Assembly (NCBI GenBank): GCA_045655645.1
Contig: JAZOPS010000037.1
Span: 1 to 33,312 of the forward strand
DNA from: Fimenecus sp045655645
GTDB taxonomy: Bacteria; Bacillota; Clostridia; Oscillospirales; Acutalibacteraceae
Direction of reading: 5' to 3'
DNA: 33,312 bases
Shown here: in pieces, positions 21,973 through 30,201 of the stretch
Layout of the letters: each line of letters begins with the position of its first letter
Numbering within the stretch: position 1 is the first letter of the stretch
Made by a program: the position numbers and the translations under genes
Notes under the pieces: generated by a model
The model's input: the letters and a program-made list of their open reading frames with translations, nothing else
What the model was told of the DNA's origin: nothing
Database searches by the model: none

Positions 21973-23014
21973 AATTCAATATCTTTTCAGTTAGTTTATT
22001 CGCACTTTCTCTTGCACTTTCAATATCACAATATCCTTTTGTCAAATCTGCGATTTTAAATCGAGCGTCCCGTCCATTAAAAAGTGAAAATACGCATTTA
22101 TCCAAAAATGTGTTTTCTGCAGATAAAAGACTTTGCACTTTTTCGTCACATTCAATATGTTCACTGTTTAAAAATCGTGTTGCACAGATTTTTTCATAGG
22201 GTTCAAAGGGTAAAACACGGTTTTCATCAGTAATTATTACGCAAACACTAGCAGACGGGAAAATAATGGTGTCTGGAATATCCTTTGAAAAGTATGAGGG
22301 GCTAACAATAAGCGGAATTTTTTCTCTAATGGCATAATCTTTTAACACACCGAGAATTACCGAACTTGTAAACCCCGAACTGTCTTGAATTTCAACAACT
22401 TTTTCTATGTTATCGAATAAAGTGTCGAAATGTGTGTGAATACCAAGGGGCGTTGGTGAAGTGAGAAGTCGCATTTTGCCGTTGCCCCTTTCTTTTGTAT
22501 CTCGAAAATTTCGCAGACAAAAACGACTTATAAAATTTATGACTTTTCTGTCGTTGAGATATGGCGATATGGTTTCGTGAATCTTTTCGCGAGTTCTACA
22601 AGCTGTTTTTAGATGTTCGCATCCTTTTTTATAAAAGTTATTTTCTTTAACTTTGAGCACGAGAATTTCTCGTCTTAAATCTAAAGGGTAGTTTTTGTCG
22701 GGTGAGATATTTATATATTTTTCCCAAGCACCGAGAAGAACGGGTGAAATTCTGCTATATCCGCTATCAGAAATAATATATGTATTCAAGTTTTCAATGT
22801 AAATTCCGTCGGGGGATTCGTCAAAAAAAGGATTGAACACGCTTAAGTTGAATCCACGAAAGTTTTTGGCTAGTTGATTAAAGAAAGTGGCTCTTTCAAA
22901 ATCATCACAACTGTTTGCAATAAAGACTTTTGAAGATGGGTCATTTTTATAAATTGTGTGGTATATGCTAGTGTAACCTTTATTACAAATGGTGCTCGAA
23001 AAATACTTTTTCAT
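21971..23014 (-). CDS. PRK06851-like tandem ATPase relative with both P-loops lost
   Basis: A 347-residue protein, start ATG with GAGGTGAT upstream. Two halves repeat the pattern of the clostridial and bacillar tandem P-loop family annotated as PRK06851: an opening strand plus would-be P-loop, then a D-x-I/F-I-x-x-L/A strand (DGIYIENLNTYIISDSG near 69-85; DTIIFPSASVCVIITDEN near 248-265). Where the family has GxPGTGKST, this protein has NSCDDFERATFF (34-45) and QDSSGFTSSVI (210-220); no GKS/GKT occurs. So it should not bind ATP in the usual way. The family assignment is from remembered pattern and is moderate. Function unknown. It is a single gene, divergent from fba. Confidence 0.6.
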   Translation of the reverse strand: MKKYFSSTICNKGYTSIYHTIYKNDPSSKVFIANSCDDFERATFFNQLAKNFRGFNLSVFNPFFDESPDGIYIENLNTYIISDSGYSRISPVLLGAWEKYINISPDKNYPLDLRREILVLKVKENNFYKKGCEHLKTACRTREKIHETISPYLNDRKVINFISRFCLRNFRDTKERGNGKMRLLTSPTPLGIHTHFDTLFDNIEKVVEIQDSSGFTSSVILGVLKDYAIREKIPLIVSPSYFSKDIPDTIIFPSASVCVIITDENRVLPFEPYEKICATRFLNSEHIECDEKVQSLLSAENTFLDKCVFSLFNGRDARFKIADLTKGYCDIESARESANKLTEKILN

Positions 23015-23064
23015 AATATCACCTCATATCCATATTATTCGGCATTTTTAATTTTGTTAATTTG

Positions 23065-23093
23065 TTGACATTTATTTATGGGTGAGATATAAT
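23065..23093 (+). promoter_or_regulatory. fba promoter
   Basis: Perfect TTGACA (23065-23070), a 17-bp spacer and a perfect TATAAT (23088-23093), 34 bp before the ATG. This is the strongest promoter match in the window, as expected for a glycolytic gene. Confidence 0.9.
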
Positions 23094-23127
23094 ATCGGTG
23101 GAAATTTTAAAAGGAGTGTATTAAATT

Positions 23128-23994
23128 ATGCCATTAGTAAATGCAAAAGAAATGCTTACAAAAGCAAAAGCTGGTCACTATGCAGTTGGTCAGTTCAATA
23201 TCAATAACCTTGAATGGACAAAAGCAATTCTTCTCACAGCACAAGAGATGAATTCTCCTGTTATCCTTGGTGTATCTGAAGGTGCAGGCAAATATATGTG
23301 TGGCTACAACACAGTTGTAGGTATGGTTGAAGGTATGCTTGAAACACTTAACATCACAGTTCCTGTTGCTCTTCACCTTGACCACGGTTCATACGAAGGC
23401 GCAAAAGCTTGTATCGAAGCAGGCTTCAGCTCAATTATGTTCGACGGTTCACACTATCCAATCGACGAAAACATTGCAAAGACAAAAGAGTTAGTTGCAA
23501 TTTGTGAAGAAAAAGGTCTCTCAATTGAAGCAGAAGTTGGTTCAATCGGTGGCGAAGAAGACGGCGTTGTTGGTGCAGGCGAATGTGCAGACCCAGACGA
23601 ATGCAAAATGATTGCTGACCTTGGCGTTACAATGCTCGCAGCTGGTATCGGTAACATCCATGGTAAATATCCAGAAAACTGGGCAGGTCTTTCATTTGAA
23701 ACACTTGCAGCAGTTCAAGAAAAAACAGGCACAATGCCACTCGTTCTCCACGGTGGTACAGGTATTCCTGCTGACATGATTAAGAAGGCTATTTCTCTTG
23801 GCGTTTCAAAAATCAATGTTAACACAGAATGCCAGCTTGCATTCCAAGAAGCAACAAGAAAATACATCGAAGCAGGCAAAGACCTTGAAGGCAAGGGCTT
23901 TGACCCAAGAAAACTCTTAGCTCCTGGTGTAGAAGCAATCAAGGCTACAGTTAAGGAAAAGATTGAACTCTTCGGTTCAGCTAACAAAGCATAA
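23128..23994 (+). CDS. fba: Class II fructose-bisphosphate aldolase
   Basis: A 288-residue zinc-dependent aldolase that splits fructose 1,6-bisphosphate into dihydroxyacetone phosphate and glyceraldehyde 3-phosphate. Catalytic and metal motifs are intact: LHLDHGS near residue 82-88, EAEVGSIGGEEDG near 133-145, GNIHGKY near 175-181 (zinc His) and LHGGTGIP near 208-215. Length fits the Bacillus-type enzyme (about 285). AAGGAG lies upstream. Codon use is strongly biased, as in highly expressed genes. The gene is monocistronic, with a terminator about 100 bp downstream. Confidence 0.96.
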   Translation: MPLVNAKEMLTKAKAGHYAVGQFNINNLEWTKAILLTAQEMNSPVILGVSEGAGKYMCGYNTVVGMVEGMLETLNITVPVALHLDHGSYEGAKACIEAGFSSIMFDGSHYPIDENIAKTKELVAICEEKGLSIEAEVGSIGGEEDGVVGAGECADPDECKMIADLGVTMLAAGIGNIHGKYPENWAGLSFETLAAVQEKTGTMPLVLHGGTGIPADMIKKAISLGVSKINVNTECQLAFQEATRKYIEAGKDLEGKGFDPRKLLAPGVEAIKATVKEKIELFGSANKA

Positions 23995-24010
23995 TTTTCC
24001 GTAATCCTTC

Positions 24011-24056
24011 GTCGCGTTCACCTCGCGGTATCTATATACAGCTTCGGCTTCGCGAC
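24011..24056. repeat. GC-rich imperfect palindrome, possible extragenic element
   Basis: GTCGCG (24011-24016) pairs with CGCGAC (24051-24056), with CCTCGCGG and GCTTCGGC between them. It lies just after the fba stop, is richer in GC than its surroundings and has no T-run. It looks REP-like, but only one copy is seen here. Confidence 0.35.
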
Positions 24057-24090
24057 ATTGTCTAACGAAAAATTAAATATTTTGGTTTGC

Positions 24091-24124
24091 AATACCGCGT
24101 GTCTTTCGGCTCGCGGTATTTTTA
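24091..24124 (+). terminator. fba terminator
   Basis: Perfect 9-bp stem AATACCGCG/CGCGGTATT followed by a T-run. Confidence 0.85.
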
Positions 24125-24127
24125 TTT

Positions 24128-24166
24128 AAAAAATCGGTATTTACTTATGTACATACCGATTTTTTT
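24128..24166 (+). terminator. Second terminator hairpin, overlapping the next promoter
   Basis: AAATCGGTAT (24131-24140) pairs with ATACCGATTT (24153-24162), extended by flanking A/T, followed by a T-run. The 3' arm touches the -35 of the following promoter. Confidence 0.8.
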
Positions 24167-24176
24167 GTGCTATAAT
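24148..24176 (+). promoter_or_regulatory. Promoter of the alaX-metG operon
   Basis: TGTACA (24148-24153), a 17-bp spacer and TATAAT (24171-24176). The predicted transcript start near 24183 supports the GTG at 24229 as the first start codon. Confidence 0.55.
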
Positions 24177-24228
24177 AATTTAAATATGTGTGAAAGTATG
24201 TCCTTTTTTAGAGTTTGGGGTGAAAATT

Positions 24229-25389
24229 GTGGTATCAACAGTTAAATTATATGAAAATAATTCTTATATAAAATCTTTTGATGCTGTGGTTTTATCTTGC
24301 GAAGAAAAAGACGATAAATATCTCATAACTCTTGATAAAACTGCATTTTTTCCCGAAGGTGGAGGACAATATGCCGATAAGGGTAAAATAAATAATGCTA
24401 ATGTCCTTGATGTGCAGATTAAAGATAACATTGTTTATCATTTAACTGATAAACCCTTGAATATTGGTGACACCGTAACAGGCGAATTTGATTGGGATAC
24501 CAGATTTTCTCGAATGCAGAATCACACGGGTGAGCATATCGTTTCGGGTGTAATCCATAATCTTTATGGCTACAATAATGTTGGATTTCACATGAATGAC
24601 CGCTTTATAACACTTGATGTTGACGGGCCACTAAATGAGCAAGATATTGCAAAAATTGAGTTGGAAGTCAACAAAGTGATTTATGCCAATAAAAAAATCA
24701 ATGTGATTTATCCATCTGCTGACGAGTTGCCAAATTATGATTACCGAAGCAAACTTGATATAACTGAAAATGTCCGTTTAGTCGAGATTGAAGATACTGA
24801 CCTTTGTGCTTGTTGTGCACCCCATGTGGCATTTGCGGGTGAAGTGGGAATAATAAAAATAATCGGTTTTATCCCTTACAAAAAAGGCACAAGAATTGAA
24901 ATGGTTGCAGGTCTTTTAGCCTTTCAGGACTATTCAATGCTTCATAATATCAATAAACAGACAATGAATCTTCTCTGCACCAAACGAGAAGAAACTTTCA
25001 GCATGACACAAAAAATCCACAAGGATTTAGGTGACTTTAAAGCAGAAAATAAAAAGATATCATCAGAATTGGCTCTTTTGAGTATGGAAAAATTCTCAAT
25101 GGGCAATGGTGTTTGTGCATTTATTCAAAATGCTACTTATGACGAATTGCGATTCTGCTCAAACTCTTTAATTAAAGAAAATGAATATTGCTGTGTATTC
25201 TCAAAAACAGAGAATGCGGGGTTTATATATGTTGTTGCAAGTGAGAATAAAAACATAAAAGACATTGTTTTATTCTTGAATTCTACCTTTAATGGTAGGG
25301 GTGGGGGTAAAGATTTCTATGCCCAAGGTACAATTAATGCAACAAAAGAAGAAATAGTTAACAAATTGCTCGAAAGAGCATCATTATAA
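24229..25389 (+). CDS. AlaX-like free-standing editing protein (alanyl-tRNA synthetase editing and DHHA1 domains)
   Basis: A 386-residue protein related to the C-terminal half of alanyl-tRNA synthetase, without the synthetase core. The editing centre is intact: HTGEH (His99, His103) and CxxxH (Cys195, His199), the zinc ligands that hydrolyse mischarged Ser- or Gly-tRNA(Ala). A small beta barrel precedes it (FFPEGGGQYADKG), and a DHHA1-type C-terminus ends the protein (GRGGGKDFYAQGT). GTG 24229 follows GGGGTGA by 5 nt; the longer frame from GTG 24190 has no SD and starts almost at the transcript start. It is 22 bp upstream of metG, an unusual partner for an alanine-specific editor. Confidence 0.85.
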   Translation: MVSTVKLYENNSYIKSFDAVVLSCEEKDDKYLITLDKTAFFPEGGGQYADKGKINNANVLDVQIKDNIVYHLTDKPLNIGDTVTGEFDWDTRFSRMQNHTGEHIVSGVIHNLYGYNNVGFHMNDRFITLDVDGPLNEQDIAKIELEVNKVIYANKKINVIYPSADELPNYDYRSKLDITENVRLVEIEDTDLCACCAPHVAFAGEVGIIKIIGFIPYKKGTRIEMVAGLLAFQDYSMLHNINKQTMNLLCTKREETFSMTQKIHKDLGDFKAENKKISSELALLSMEKFSMGNGVCAFIQNATYDELRFCSNSLIKENEYCCVFSKTENAGFIYVVASENKNIKDIVLFLNSTFNGRGGGKDFYAQGTINATKEEIVNKLLERASL

Positions 25390-25411
25390 TTTTCAGAAAG
25401 GGGTATTTTCT

Positions 25412-27355
25412 ATGTGTGAAAAGCCAAAGTTTTACATCACAACTGCTATTGCGTATACATCACGCAAGCCACATATCGGTAACAGCTATGAAATCGTGTT
25501 GACCGACGCTATTGCGAGGTATAAGCGAATGCAGGGCTTTGATGTTTTCTTTCTGACAGGTACTGACGAGCACGGTCAAAAAATCGAAGAATATGCAAAG
25601 GACGCAGGTGTTAGTCCTAAGGAATATGTTGATAAGGTTGCAGGCGAAATCAAAGATATCTGCGACTTGCTCAACACAACTTATGACCATTTTATTCGTA
25701 CAACTGACGATTATCACGAAAAAACTGTTCAGAAAATTTTCAAAAAGCTCTATGACCAGGGCGATATTTATAAGAGTGAATATGAAGGTCTTTATTGTAC
25801 TCCTTGTGAGTCTTTCTGGACTGAAAGTCAGTTGGTTGATGGCAAATGTCCTGACTGTGGCAGAGATGTTCACAAAGAAAAAGAAGAAACATATTTCTTA
25901 AAACTTTCAAAATATCAGAAGCAACTTGAAGAATTCATTGAAAACAATGAAAACTTCATTTATCCTGAAGCACGCAAAAAAGAAATGCTTAACAACTTCA
26001 TTAAACCAGGCCTTCAGGATTTGTGCGTATCTCGTTCATCATTTAAATGGGGTGTTCCTGTTTCATTTGATGACAAGCATGTTATTTATGTTTGGATTGA
26101 TGCACTTTCAAACTATATTACTGCTCTTGGTTATGACCCAGACGGTAGTGGCGAAAAATATGATAAATATTGGCCTGCTGATGTTCATATTATCGGTAAG
26201 GATATTGTAAGATTCCACACAATTTACTGGCCAATTATGCTCATGGCACTCGGTGAGCCACTTCCAAAACAGGTTTATGGTCACCCATGGCTTCTTTTCG
26301 GTGAAGACAAAATGAGTAAATCTCGTGGCAATGTTATTTATGCTGATGATTTGACAGAAATCTTCGGCGTCGATGCTGTGCGTTATTATCTTCTTTCAGA
26401 AATGCCACACGCTAATGATGGCTCAATCACTTATGAAGCGATGATTGACAGATTTAATTCTGACCTTGCAAACACTCTCGGTAACCTTGTAAACAGAACT
26501 ATCGCAATGCAGAATAAGTATTTCGACGGTGTTATTCAGGCTCCAACTTGCGGGACTGAATTTGACGAAGATTTGAAAGAATGCGCAAAGAAAGCACTTG
26601 CAGGCTTTGATAAATATCTTTCAGAATACAAGATGAGTGACGCGGTTGAATGTGTAATGAACTTTGCTCGTCGTTGCAATAAATATATTGACGAAACAAT
26701 GCCTTGGGCTCTCGCAAAAGACGAAGCACAGAAAGAAAAACTCGGCACAGTTCTTTATAATCTTCTTGAAGGTATCCGTGTGCTTTCTGCTCTCTTTGCA
26801 CCGATTATGCCTGAAACTGCTGTTAAAATTGCAGAGCAGATGAATATCGAGCCTGCAACTTATGAAAGCATTCAAGAATGGGGTGGACTCACAGCAGGCG
26901 TTAAAGTTGGCACTGCTACACCACTTTTCTCAAGAATTGACGGTGAAAAGTTAATCGCTGAATTACAGGCTAAAAAAGAAGCAGAAATGAAAGCAAATGC
27001 CCCTGCACCAAAAATTGAAGGTCTTGCACAGATTGAATTCAACGATTTTATGAAAGTTGAACTTCGTGTTGCAGAAGTTAAAGATTGTGAGCCAATCAAA
27101 AAGGCAAAGAAACTTTTAAAACTCACTCTTGACGATGGCACAGGCACAGACAGAATCGTTGCAAGTGGTATTGCAAAATGGTATAAACCAGAAGACCTTA
27201 TCGGCAAAAAGATTATCGTTGTTGCAAACCTTAAACCTGCAGTGCTCTGTGGTGTTGAATCAAATGGTATGATTCTCGCAGCAGATGTAACAGAAGAAGA
27301 TGCAAAGGTAATCTTTGTTGATAAAGATATGCCAAACGGAGCAAGAATAAGATAA
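25412..27355 (+). CDS. metG: Methionyl-tRNA synthetase
   Basis: A 647-residue class I synthetase that charges tRNA-Met. The HIGH-type motif is PHIGNSYE (residue ~20), the KMSKS loop is DKMSKSRGN (near 300), and a CxxC...CxxC zinc knuckle lies near residues 130-150 (CTPC, CPDC). The C-terminal ~105 residues form the EMAP/Trbp111-type tRNA-binding domain that serves as dimerisation and tRNA-binding module (FNDFMKVELRVAEV, SNGMILAA). AAAGGGG precedes the ATG. Its stop overlaps the tatD start (TAATG), so the genes are coupled. Confidence 0.97.
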   Translation: MCEKPKFYITTAIAYTSRKPHIGNSYEIVLTDAIARYKRMQGFDVFFLTGTDEHGQKIEEYAKDAGVSPKEYVDKVAGEIKDICDLLNTTYDHFIRTTDDYHEKTVQKIFKKLYDQGDIYKSEYEGLYCTPCESFWTESQLVDGKCPDCGRDVHKEKEETYFLKLSKYQKQLEEFIENNENFIYPEARKKEMLNNFIKPGLQDLCVSRSSFKWGVPVSFDDKHVIYVWIDALSNYITALGYDPDGSGEKYDKYWPADVHIIGKDIVRFHTIYWPIMLMALGEPLPKQVYGHPWLLFGEDKMSKSRGNVIYADDLTEIFGVDAVRYYLLSEMPHANDGSITYEAMIDRFNSDLANTLGNLVNRTIAMQNKYFDGVIQAPTCGTEFDEDLKECAKKALAGFDKYLSEYKMSDAVECVMNFARRCNKYIDETMPWALAKDEAQKEKLGTVLYNLLEGIRVLSALFAPIMPETAVKIAEQMNIEPATYESIQEWGGLTAGVKVGTATPLFSRIDGEKLIAELQAKKEAEMKANAPAPKIEGLAQIEFNDFMKVELRVAEVKDCEPIKKAKKLLKLTLDDGTGTDRIVASGIAKWYKPEDLIGKKIIVVANLKPAVLCGVESNGMILAADVTEEDAKVIFVDKDMPNGARIR

Positions 27356-28122
27356 TGTATCACAATATTTTTGATTCACACGCACATTATGACGACGAGC
27401 AGTTTGATATTGATAGAGACGAACTGCTCAGTTCGTTTTCTCAAAAAGGAATATCGGGCATTATATGTTGTGGCGTAAACATAGAAACAAGTGAATTTGC
27501 AGTAGAACTTTCTCATAAATACGATTTTGTTTATTCAGCGGTGGGCTTTCATCCACTTGATAATGATAAATATAAAGATGGCGATTTAGAGAGAATAAAA
27601 GAGCTTGCAAAGGACGAAAAATGTGTTGCTATCGGTGAAATCGGACTCGATTATCACTATGAAAAAGAAAGTCGCGAACAGCAGTTGATTCTTCTTGAAA
27701 AACAAATTCAACTTGCAAATGAATTGAATTTGCCAATTATATTCCACGACAGAGAATCTCATGAAGATACTCTCAAAATCTTGAAAAAATATAAGCCCAA
27801 AGGGGTTTTGCATTGTTTTTCAGGTAGTGTTGAAATGGCAAAAGAGATTTTCAAATTGGGTATGTATATTGGGCTTGGTGGTGCTGTCACATTTAAAAAC
27901 GCAGTTAAACCTTGCGAAGTTGCAAAATTTGTGCCAAGTGACAGACTTTTAATTGAAACCGATGCTCCATATATGACTCCTGTGCCATTTCGTGGTAAAA
28001 GATGCGATTCTTTGCATATTCCTTATACTGCTGAAAAAATCGCAGAATTACGTGGAGTCACAGCACAAGAAATTCTTGATTTGACAAATGAAAATGCACG
28101 AACATTATTTAATATAAGGTGA
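27355..28122 (+). CDS. tatD: TatD-family metal-dependent DNase
   Basis: A 255-residue TIM-barrel hydrolase. Metal-site motifs: DSHAHYDD (residues 7-14), GEIGLDYHY (near 97-105), FHDRESHEDT, LHCFSGS and the C-terminal ETDAPYMTP. TatD proteins are 3'-5' exonucleases/deoxyribonucleases linked to DNA repair. The metG-tatD order is common in Firmicutes. The start overlaps the metG stop by one base. Confidence 0.94.
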   Translation: MYHNIFDSHAHYDDEQFDIDRDELLSSFSQKGISGIICCGVNIETSEFAVELSHKYDFVYSAVGFHPLDNDKYKDGDLERIKELAKDEKCVAIGEIGLDYHYEKESREQQLILLEKQIQLANELNLPIIFHDRESHEDTLKILKKYKPKGVLHCFSGSVEMAKEIFKLGMYIGLGGAVTFKNAVKPCEVAKFVPSDRLLIETDAPYMTPVPFRGKRCDSLHIPYTAEKIAELRGVTAQEILDLTNENARTLFNIR

Positions 28123-28127
28123 TTATT

Positions 28128-28427
28128 ATGCTCAAACATATCGTAATGTGGAAATTTAAAGATGCAGAAGGCAAAACAAAAGAAGAAAACATTGAAATCG
28201 TTAAAAACGGTCTTGAAACTCTTCCAGAAAAAGTTTCTCACATTAAAAAACTCACATTTCTTAAAAATCAGGTTGAATGCGAGAGAAATTTTGACGCTCT
28301 TTTAGTTGTCGAAACTGAAAATGAAGAAGAATTAGAAAAATATAAAACTCATCCCGAGCATAAAGCAGTTGCTTCTTATGTTGCAAAGGTAACAGAAAAT
28401 CGTGGCGCTGTTGATATTTGGGAATAA
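28128..28427 (+). CDS. Dabb (stress-responsive A/B barrel) domain protein
   Basis: A 99-residue protein consisting of one Dabb domain (begins MLKHIVMWKFKD, with the typical FDALLVVETENEEELEKYKTHPEHKAV pattern split over the middle). Dabb proteins are dimeric ferredoxin-fold alpha/beta barrels; the role of the bacterial stand-alone members is mostly unknown. ATG 28128 is preferred: AAGGTGAT ends a few bases upstream, whereas in-frame GTG 28119 lies inside it. The gene follows tatD directly (tatD stop at 28122). Confidence 0.88.
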   Translation: MLKHIVMWKFKDAEGKTKEENIEIVKNGLETLPEKVSHIKKLTFLKNQVECERNFDALLVVETENEEELEKYKTHPEHKAVASYVAKVTENRGAVDIWE

Positions 28428-28439
28428 CAGGAGATTAAA

Positions 28440-30107
28440 ATGAAATCTTTTTCCGTATTGAAATGGATAAGTAGCATTATCGGCAAAAACAAAATATGGA
28501 TTATTCTTCTCACTCTGGTACAATCTGTTCAGGGTGTTTTAGGCGTGGTGTTTGCTCTTTCGTTGAGAGAGGTAATTGACTCTGCAGTTGCCAAAAATAC
28601 AGAGACAATGACAAAAGATATTGTTGTTCTTTGTGTTGTTTTGATTTTAATGATAACAAGCATCGCATTGAACAAATATCTTGATGAAAAAGCAAAAGCA
28701 AGGCTTGAAAAAGATTTCAGAAACCAAGTTTTTTCAAAACTTCTTCGCCGCTCTTATGCGAACGTAACAGATGTGCATTCAGGCGAATGGATGAACAGAA
28801 TTACATCTGACACATCAGTTGTAATCAATGCAGCGGTGCAGATTATACCGGGACTTTGCGGCACATTGGTGCGACTTGGTTGTGCGTCGTTGACACTTTT
28901 GGCTTTGATTCCCCAACTTGTTGTGCTTTTAATCCCTGCGGGTATTCTTTTAGCTGTGTTCTCTCTTGCGGTTAGAAATAAGTTGAAACAATTCCACACA
29001 AATGCACAGCAAGCCGATGGCAAAGTCCGTTCATTTATGCAAGAAAGAATAAATAATCTCATTATTGTAAAAACATTCATTCAAGAAACAGAAACTGAAC
29101 AAGAGGCATCAGATTATTCAGACGAGCTTGTTAAAGCAAGAATGAAACGAATTCATTTTGTGAATGCGTGTACAACGGCAATGCATCTTGCGATGCGTGG
29201 CGCATATTTTCTTGGTGTAATTGTTTGTGCAATCAACATTTCGAAAGATGCAATGAGTTATGGCACAATGATGGCCGTTTTGCAACTTATAAATCAGGTT
29301 GAAACTCCATTTTCAAATATTTCTGGCTATCTTCCACAGTATTATGCTATGATTGCCAGCACAGAGCGTTTGATTGAAATAGAAAATATGGATACTGATT
29401 ATGACGGCGAAATCCGTTCCAATGAAGAAGTTAAAGAATACTATAATAAAGATTTTTCAGCGGTTGGATTACATAATGTATATTTCTCTTATGCGGAAAT
29501 GGGCAACGGAAAAACTCACGTGCTCGATAAGAAGAATATCGAGATAAAAAAAGGTGAATATGTGGCTTTTGTGGGCAAATCAGGTTGTGGCAAGAGTACT
29601 GCAATGAAACTTATGATGAGCCTTTATCCTTTGAATAAGGGTGAAAAGTATTTGCTTAATAAAGACGGCACGAAAACCGATTTGTCGGCAGAATGGCGTG
29701 GGCTTTTCTCCTATGTTCCACAGGGTAACTATCTTGTCAGCGGAACAATCCGCGAAGTGTTGACTTTCGGTAATGCTGAACTTATGAAGAAAGACGATGA
29801 AATTTATTCGGCGCTCAAAATTGTTTGTGCAGACAACTTTGTGAAAGAATTGCCCGATGGACTTGATACAGTTTTAGGTGAACAGGGCTCAGGACTTTCA
29901 GAGGGACAAATTCAGCGTCTTGCAATTGCCCGTGCAATAATGTCAGAAAGACCAATTCTGATGCTTGACGAAGCAACAAGTTCGCTTGACGGCACAACAG
30001 AAGAACAATTGCTTATGAACTTGCGCACGATGACTGATAAAACAGTTATTCTCATTACCCATCGTCCCGCTGCACTTTTAATATGTGACAGAAAAATTAA
30101 ATTTTAA
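28440..30107 (+). CDS. ABC half-transporter (fused membrane and ATPase domains, exporter type)
   Basis: A 555-residue half-transporter: six membrane helices in the first ~310 residues, then an ATPase domain. Walker A GKSGCGKST (near 380), Q-loop YVPQGN, signature LSEGQIQRLA, Walker B ILMLDEATSSLD and H-loop ITHRP are all intact. It should act as a homodimer or pair with another half elsewhere; no partner is adjacent. Substrate unknown. The protein ends soon after the H-loop (ICDRKIKF), shorter than many relatives. AGGAG precedes the ATG, 12 bp after the Dabb gene. A strong terminator closes the operon. Confidence 0.92.
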   Translation: MKSFSVLKWISSIIGKNKIWIILLTLVQSVQGVLGVVFALSLREVIDSAVAKNTETMTKDIVVLCVVLILMITSIALNKYLDEKAKARLEKDFRNQVFSKLLRRSYANVTDVHSGEWMNRITSDTSVVINAAVQIIPGLCGTLVRLGCASLTLLALIPQLVVLLIPAGILLAVFSLAVRNKLKQFHTNAQQADGKVRSFMQERINNLIIVKTFIQETETEQEASDYSDELVKARMKRIHFVNACTTAMHLAMRGAYFLGVIVCAINISKDAMSYGTMMAVLQLINQVETPFSNISGYLPQYYAMIASTERLIEIENMDTDYDGEIRSNEEVKEYYNKDFSAVGLHNVYFSYAEMGNGKTHVLDKKNIEIKKGEYVAFVGKSGCGKSTAMKLMMSLYPLNKGEKYLLNKDGTKTDLSAEWRGLFSYVPQGNYLVSGTIREVLTFGNAELMKKDDEIYSALKIVCADNFVKELPDGLDTVLGEQGSGLSEGQIQRLAIARAIMSERPILMLDEATSSLDGTTEEQLLMNLRTMTDKTVILITHRPAALLICDRKIKF

Positions 30108-30117
30108 CAAGATTTTC

Positions 30118-30148
30118 AGAGAGTGGTTTAACCACTCTCTTTTTTTGC
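30118..30148 (+). terminator. Terminator of the alaX-metG-tatD-Dabb-ABC operon
   Basis: AGAGAGTGG/CCACTCTCT stem (extendable through the TTTAA loop region) with a long T-run, 10 bp after the ABC gene stop. Confidence 0.92.
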
Positions 30149-30201
30149 ATTTTTTCAAAAATACGGGTAAAAATATTTATAAAGAAAATTGGAGGGAAAA
30201 T

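Noticed and set aside
30085..30201. An upstream extension of the spoVAD frame by 39 codons.
   Set aside because: It overlaps the ABC gene end and runs through a strong terminator. The SpoVAD homology and the SD fix the start at 30202.
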